Positions 59,028-64,000 of a DNA stretch of 64,000 bases are shown here, piece by piece. The position numbers and the translations under genes were made by a program. The stretch's first letter is position 1, and each line of letters starts with the position of its first letter. The stretch is taken from positions 24,763,693 to 24,827,692 of the forward strand of contig AP025047.1 of the NCBI GenBank assembly GCA_036186865.1. The letters run 5' to 3'. The stretch is from Eustoma russellianum (lineage: Eukaryota; Streptophyta; Magnoliopsida; Gentianales; Gentianaceae). The notes beneath the pieces were generated by a model. The model had not been told where the DNA came from. It did not search any database and worked only from the letters and a program-made list of their open reading frames with translations.

Positions 59028-62000
59028 ATGGCTTCCACATCTGGTAGTCAGAGGATTAGTAGCTCACATTCTACTGAAAATCTTACTAATAACATGTTTT
59101 ATCTCCATCCAAATGACAGTCCAACAATCATACTTGCACAACCTCCATTAAATCCTTACAACTATCACTCATGGAGAAGAATTTTCCAGATGGCGTTGAT
59201 CGTGAAGAACAAGATTGGATTCGTTGATGGATCAATTCAACAATCAACGATGAATGATCCACGATATCAAGCATAGAGACAAGTAAACTCAATGGTTCAT
59301 TCGTGGATCATGAATAGTGTACTACCTTCTGTTGCACAGAGTGTTATGTGGTATGATTGTGCAGTCGAAGTTTGGAATGATTTAAAGAGAAGGTATCGTA
59401 GTGGAGATGCCTTTAGGCTCTCAGATTTGCTTGAAAATTTTTATGGAGTTAGGTAGGAAAATGATTATGTAAATGATGGATGTAGATGTGATGTAGGAGC
59501 TAAAATGCATGAATTCATTGAAAGTGAGAATGTCATAAGGTTTCTAAAAGGGTTGAATGAGGAATTTGACCCTGTCAAATCACAAGTTTTGTAATGTCTC
59601 CTATGCCTAAGATTGATTTTGTGCTTGCAATGCCTTTAAAATATGAAAGAAAATTGAATGGTCTGAAAATCAGAGTAGTCTCAGCCATAGTCCAACAGCA
59701 CTTTTGGCACAAGATTTGGATGGTGCAAAAGTGGCTCTAATACTAGTGTGAAACCTTATTCCAATAGAAATAGAGGTAACAGTTACAGAAGAGGTAATGG
59801 AATATTTTTCACTGAAGGCACTAAAAGACTAGTATGCACCCATTATGGTATGATTGGGCATGTGAAACAACGGTGTTATAGAAAGCATGGGTATCCTCCA
59901 GGATTTAAGTCAAGAAGCCATGTTAATATGACTGAGGTGGTTAGTGAGGAGTGTGAGTCTCCTCAGACGAATGGAAACAATGAAGTGTTCCAGGCCCCAT
60001 TGCTCACATCGAATCAGACATAGAGGCTTATGACAATGTTGAATGTGAATGACGGAAAGCATGGTGGAGATCAGAGAGCAGTAATGTCTGCTCTCTAGTA
60101 AGGATGAAGGTAAAAGTCATTCTACTAATTTGAATGTATGGATACTAGATTCAGGTACCACTGATCGTATAGTTTGTAACCTCAGTCTGTTTCATTCTTA
60201 TAAACCAGCTCAGCATATATCCATCAAATTGCCAAACAATTTTTCAGCTGAGTTTATTGGATCAGTTGTTGTGAATCATTTATTGACTATTCATGATGTC
60301 CTATATGTTCCTTTTTTGCTTATAATCTTCTGTCAATCAGCAAATTGTTATCTATTCCTTCTTTGCTTATTCAGATTCTGGGAAATTCATGTGTCATTCA
60401 GGATTGTGTGTCCCTGAAGACGATTGGTTCAGCTAAGCAATTCAATGGGTTGTAGTACATACTGGTGCTCCTAAACAAGTAGCTGTCTCTCCTAACTGTC
60501 TGTCTACTGCTGTTCATTCTTCTAATACTTCTCTATTGTGGCATTACAGATTACGCCACGCTTCAATACCTAGAATGAAAGAGATACAGAAACTTGACAA
60601 GTCTGTACATGTTCATGAAAATTCACAAGAATGTATTGTGTGTCCTCTAGCTAGAATGAAAAGAAGTCATTTTCCTACTTCTGAATCTTTTTCCAAGTTT
60701 CCTTTTGATCTTCTGCATATTGATATTTGGGGTCCCTATAAGCATTCAACTGTTTATGGCCAGCGTTTCTTTCTTACCATTGTAGATGACTACACAAGAT
60801 ATACTTGGGTGTATCTGCTTAAACACAAATCAGAAACCAGAAACATTATTCAGAGTTTCTATCAGTATGTGTATAATCAGTTTGAAAAAAGCATAAAATG
60901 CATCAGAACTGACAATGTTCATGAGTTTAACATGGACCATTTCTTCATGACTAAGGACGTTGTTCACCAAACTAGTTGCGTCAACACTCCACAACGAAAT
61001 GGAGTAGTTGAATGTAACCACCAACACATCCCAATACAACAAGAGCCCTCAAATTTCAAGCACACATTCATGTCTGTTAATGGTTGTTTTGTGTTCAATA
61101 TGTAGTGTAAATCATTAACATCTTGCCTATGCCTTTGTTATAGCAATGTACACCCTATGAATGTATGTTTAAGACAGTGCCCACATACAACAGTTTCAAG
61201 GTCTTTGGATGTGTGGCATATGCTGGTAACACCTCTTCACAGATAACCAAATTTGAGCCTGGAGCCATTCTTTGTGTTTATCTTGGAATAACCTATCACA
61301 AAAAGGGTTATGTGCTCTTATATATTGATACAAACAAAGTGTTCATATCTAGAGATGTTCGGTTTTATGAACATATCTTTCCTTTTGATTCTGATTCACA
61401 TTCAAATATTCCATCAACTCCTTGTTCTGATGTTTCCTATCCTGTTAATACAAGTTCTCATTCTGATACTTCTGGGCATTTGCATACTTTATCAAAAAAT
61501 CCACCTCACGTCCCAAATCATTCCTCTCCTGTTATTCTCACACATCATACTTCTGACACCATCATTTCTCCCCATGCCACTCATCCATGTATTGGGATTG
61601 AAATCCATTTACTTTTATGTCAACATGGCCCCAATGAACTCCCCAGATCAGCTAGAGTCAAGCACTATCTTCAAGATTACCATTGTGGTATCTTGTCTTC
61701 CTCCTCTGACATCTCTCAATCACTTCAAAAAAGGCATAATGTTTCTTACCCTATTGAGGATTACATTACTTTTGATTTGCTGACACCTTAATATAGATCA
61801 TATGCTCTTAATATTAGTATGTTACAGGAACCAACATCATATCAAGAAGCAGCCAGGACTTTCCACAAGCTAAAAGCAATGCAGTTGGAGTTAGATGCGC
61901 TTGAAGCCAACCATACCTGGTCTTTGGCTCCCTTTCCTCATGGTAAGAAACCCATTGGATATAGATGGGTTTACAAGGTGAAATAAAAGTCTGATGGGAG

Positions 62001-63300
62001 TATAGAGAGGTATGAAGCAAGGCTTGTAGCAAAGGGATTTACACAGCAGCTAGAGGTTGATTACATAGACACATTTTCTCCTTTTGCCAAATTGACCGCT
62101 GTTAGATTGCTTCTAGTTGTGCCTGCACAGAAACAGTTGTATGTACATCAATTAGATGTAAATAATGCATTTTTACATGGTGACCTGAGCTAGGAGATAT
62201 ACATGACTCTACCAAAAGGAGTCATTGCATCTGTAGATAATATTGTGTGTAAACTTCATAAGTCACTATATAGACTGAAGCAGGCAAGCATAGAGTAGAA
62301 CCTGAAACTCACTAAGTTTCTTATGGGACAAGGATACACACAATCAAGAAATGACTATACTATGTTCAAAACACAAATCGATAGCACATTTCTAGTTATT
62401 TTGGTTTATGTTGATGGTATAATTGTTGCTGGCAACTCAACGTCATAGATTAATGTTCTCAACGAGTCTCTACATCAGGCGTTTTAGATTAAAGACCTAG
62501 GTCCCTTAAGATATTTTCTTGGCATATAAGTAGCTAGGTCACAGAGGGGATTGATTATGATATTTCAAAGAAAATATGACTTGGATTTGGTGGAACATAC
62601 GGGGTTCCTAGGTGCCAAACCTAGAGGTAGTCCTATAGAGTAGAACTTAAAGCTGGCTCATGGTGATTCAAGGCTTATAGAAGAAGTGTCAAGTTATAGG
62701 AGACTTAATAGACAAGATGATATACCTTGCTATAACCAGACCAGATATTTCTTTTGAAGTACAGCAGCTAAGCCAATTTCTTAATGCTCCTACAGAGAGC
62801 AGCACATAGATTGTTAAGGTACTTTAAAGGGACAGTAGGCCAAGGTTTATTTTATCCCAGTTGTGGTAAGTTGGAATTGAAAGGATTTGCAGACTCTGAC
62901 TGGGCAGGATGCATTAAAACGAGAAGGTCTATCACAGGTTATTGCGTGTTCTTAGGTGATTCTTTGATTTCCTGGAAGGCCAAAAAACAAGGCACTGTAT
63001 CTAAGTCCTCTTCGAAAGCAGACTATAGAGCCTTGGCAATGGCAACTTGTGAGGTACAATGGCTGGTGTATTTGTTGCAATATCTTGACATAGAAAAGCT
63101 TGGACCAGCTGAGTTATTTTGTAATGACAAAAGTGCTATCTACATTGTGGAGAATCTTGTATTTCATGAAAGGACAAAGCACATTGAAATTGATTGTCAT
63201 ATCATGAGGGAAAGGGTGATTCATCTTATGCCTATTAAGTAAAAAATTTCAATTAGCGGATGTTTTTACCAAGACCTTGGACTCGGTGACACAGCGAAGC
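59028..63300 (+). pseudogene. gag-pol of element 7, heavily broken
   Basis: Gag starts MASTSGSQRISSSHSTEN at 59028, with a first stop at 59274-59276. The zinc knuckle near 59835 has a Cys changed to Tyr (CTHYGMIGHVKQRC). Protease reads WILDSGTTDR near 60140, with Thr for the usual Ala. Integrase (60536-61105) keeps LLHIDIWGPYK, TIVDDYTRYTW and IRTDNVHEFN, and its third acidic motif reads GVVECNHQH. Reverse transcriptase (about 61860-62560) has several TAG codons and YVDG in place of YVDD near 62410. RNase H (62784-63242) has SDWAGCIKTRRSITGYC and SAIYIVENLVFHERTKH. It cannot give an active product. Confidence 0.9.
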
Positions 63301-63356
63301 CTGACTACTTCTATGGGGGTTTGTAATGTTTTCAGTAAGTCAGGTTTTAGAGGGGA

Positions 63357-63847
63357 TGTTACAGAAAGCACCAAAGTGAAGGAAGAAGGAGAAAGCACAA
63401 TCCAAACAAAAGTGGTGTTGGTGCAACAGCATCCATTGGATCAAATGGAAAGATAAGGGCTAGGATGGTGTCTTGATGAGCTGGCAATATGTGGAAGCAT
63501 CTCTAGTGTGTGTCATGTGGGTGCTGCGAGTTGTGCGGATGTGCAGGAGGTCGCAGCAGCAGACTGGAGAAGAAGAAGGAAGTTGGCGCCAGCCGTTTAA
63601 AAATAGTAAAAAGGCTTTTATGCCCTTTATGTAAGTTTAATATATGGTATTCAGTAAGGATAATATAGTCATCTTACATTGTTTTTCCCACTTCATTGGA
63701 ATGTATAAAAAGGGTAGCAGCAAAGCGGTTGAACCTGTGAGAAACCAATCAAGAAATTGGTTCCATTTTATCCTATAGAATTTTCTCTGCTTCCTTCCAA
63801 ATTCTCTCATATGTGCATTTCTCTTGATCACTGTGATCAATTTGACA
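63357..63847 (+). repeat. 3' LTR of element 7
   Basis: 491 bp, TGTTACAGAAAGCACC to ATCAATTTGACA. It is preceded by the polypurine tract. Confidence 0.92.
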
Positions 63848-64000
63848 AAATAGTGAACTCATGACTTCCACGGTGGTTGAATTGAAGTTTCTTAAATCCT
63901 ACTTGAACATAACATGACCTCAACTAAAAGACTAAACAAAAAAGTTAGTTTTTGAGAAATCGTGTTGAACGTTTCCGCATGGTTCTATTGTTTGGGCTAC
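63848..64000. other. Flank right of element 7
   Basis: 153 bases of unassigned sequence at the window edge; nothing was recognised. Confidence 0.5.

Larger units (their letters stand above)
58364..63847 (+). mobile_element. Ty1/copia LTR retrotransposon, element 7 (full length, decayed)
   Basis: 5,484 bp between LTRs 58364-58862 and 63357-63847. Primer site TGGTATCGGAGC (58863-58874) and polypurine tract TTTTAGAGGGGA (63345-63356) are adjacent to the LTRs. Flanking 5-mers are TAATA and AAATA, matching at four of five, so they may be a mutated target duplication. Gag and RNase H are similar to those of element 6. Confidence 0.9.

Overview
This is a stretch of plant nuclear DNA, most likely from a dicot with a repeat-rich genome. 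The evidence is a spliced, AT-rich-intron gene that is recognisably plant, several families of plant Ty1/copia retrotransposons, plant L1-type LINEs, a Mutator-like DNA transposon, and SINE tails ending in a TTG repeat of the kind best known from asterids. I cannot name the species. No bacterial genes, rRNA, tRNA or CRISPR array were seen.

Layout. 1-7874 (minus): the only recognisable host gene, an AMSH-type JAMM deubiquitinase (AMSH1-like). Twelve exons are visible and the last exon(s) lie beyond base 1. Intron 11 holds a non-autonomous Mutator-like element. 8222-14343 (plus): Ty1/copia element 1, complete but dead, with 5-bp target duplication TGATT. 14632-19853 (minus): Ty1/copia element 2, internally deleted. 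21440-24190 (plus): the 3' part of a Sirevirus-like element (element 5). 24191-28218 plus 38273-about 39810 (minus): Sirevirus-like element 4, truncated at its 3' end. Its 5' LTR is split by element 3. 28219-38267 (minus): element 3, a 10-kb Sirevirus-like element with target duplication TAAAC and an additional open reading frame after pol. 40250-40365: a SINE tail with a 17-bp target duplication. 40540-40890: an LTR fragment. 40891-45306 (plus): degenerate LINE A, split by a 2.7-kb LTR-like insertion. 46257-48765 (plus): LINE B with a terminal RNase H domain. 48808-54518 (minus): the youngest element (element 6), with a perfect GTCGC duplication and one reading frame broken by only two stop codons. 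55243-58922: three tandem copies of a 1.2-kb unit containing a copia LTR, primer site and leader. The last copy runs into element 7 (58364-63847, plus), which is decayed.

The most unusual signal is a cluster of palindromes built from ATCGATCGAT. Such clusters sit at nearly the same place in the U3 part of the LTRs of at least three different copia families here. A further cluster lies just upstream of the extra ORF of element 3, followed by a TATA-like box, a telo-box and a CT-rich leader. This suggests that the arrays are upstream promoter elements and that the extra ORF has its own promoter. All of this is read by eye. No alignment, database search or expression data was available.

Two 10-base N gaps (29820 and 45076) are both flanked by the same sequence on each side, so they look like unmerged contig overlaps rather than missing DNA.
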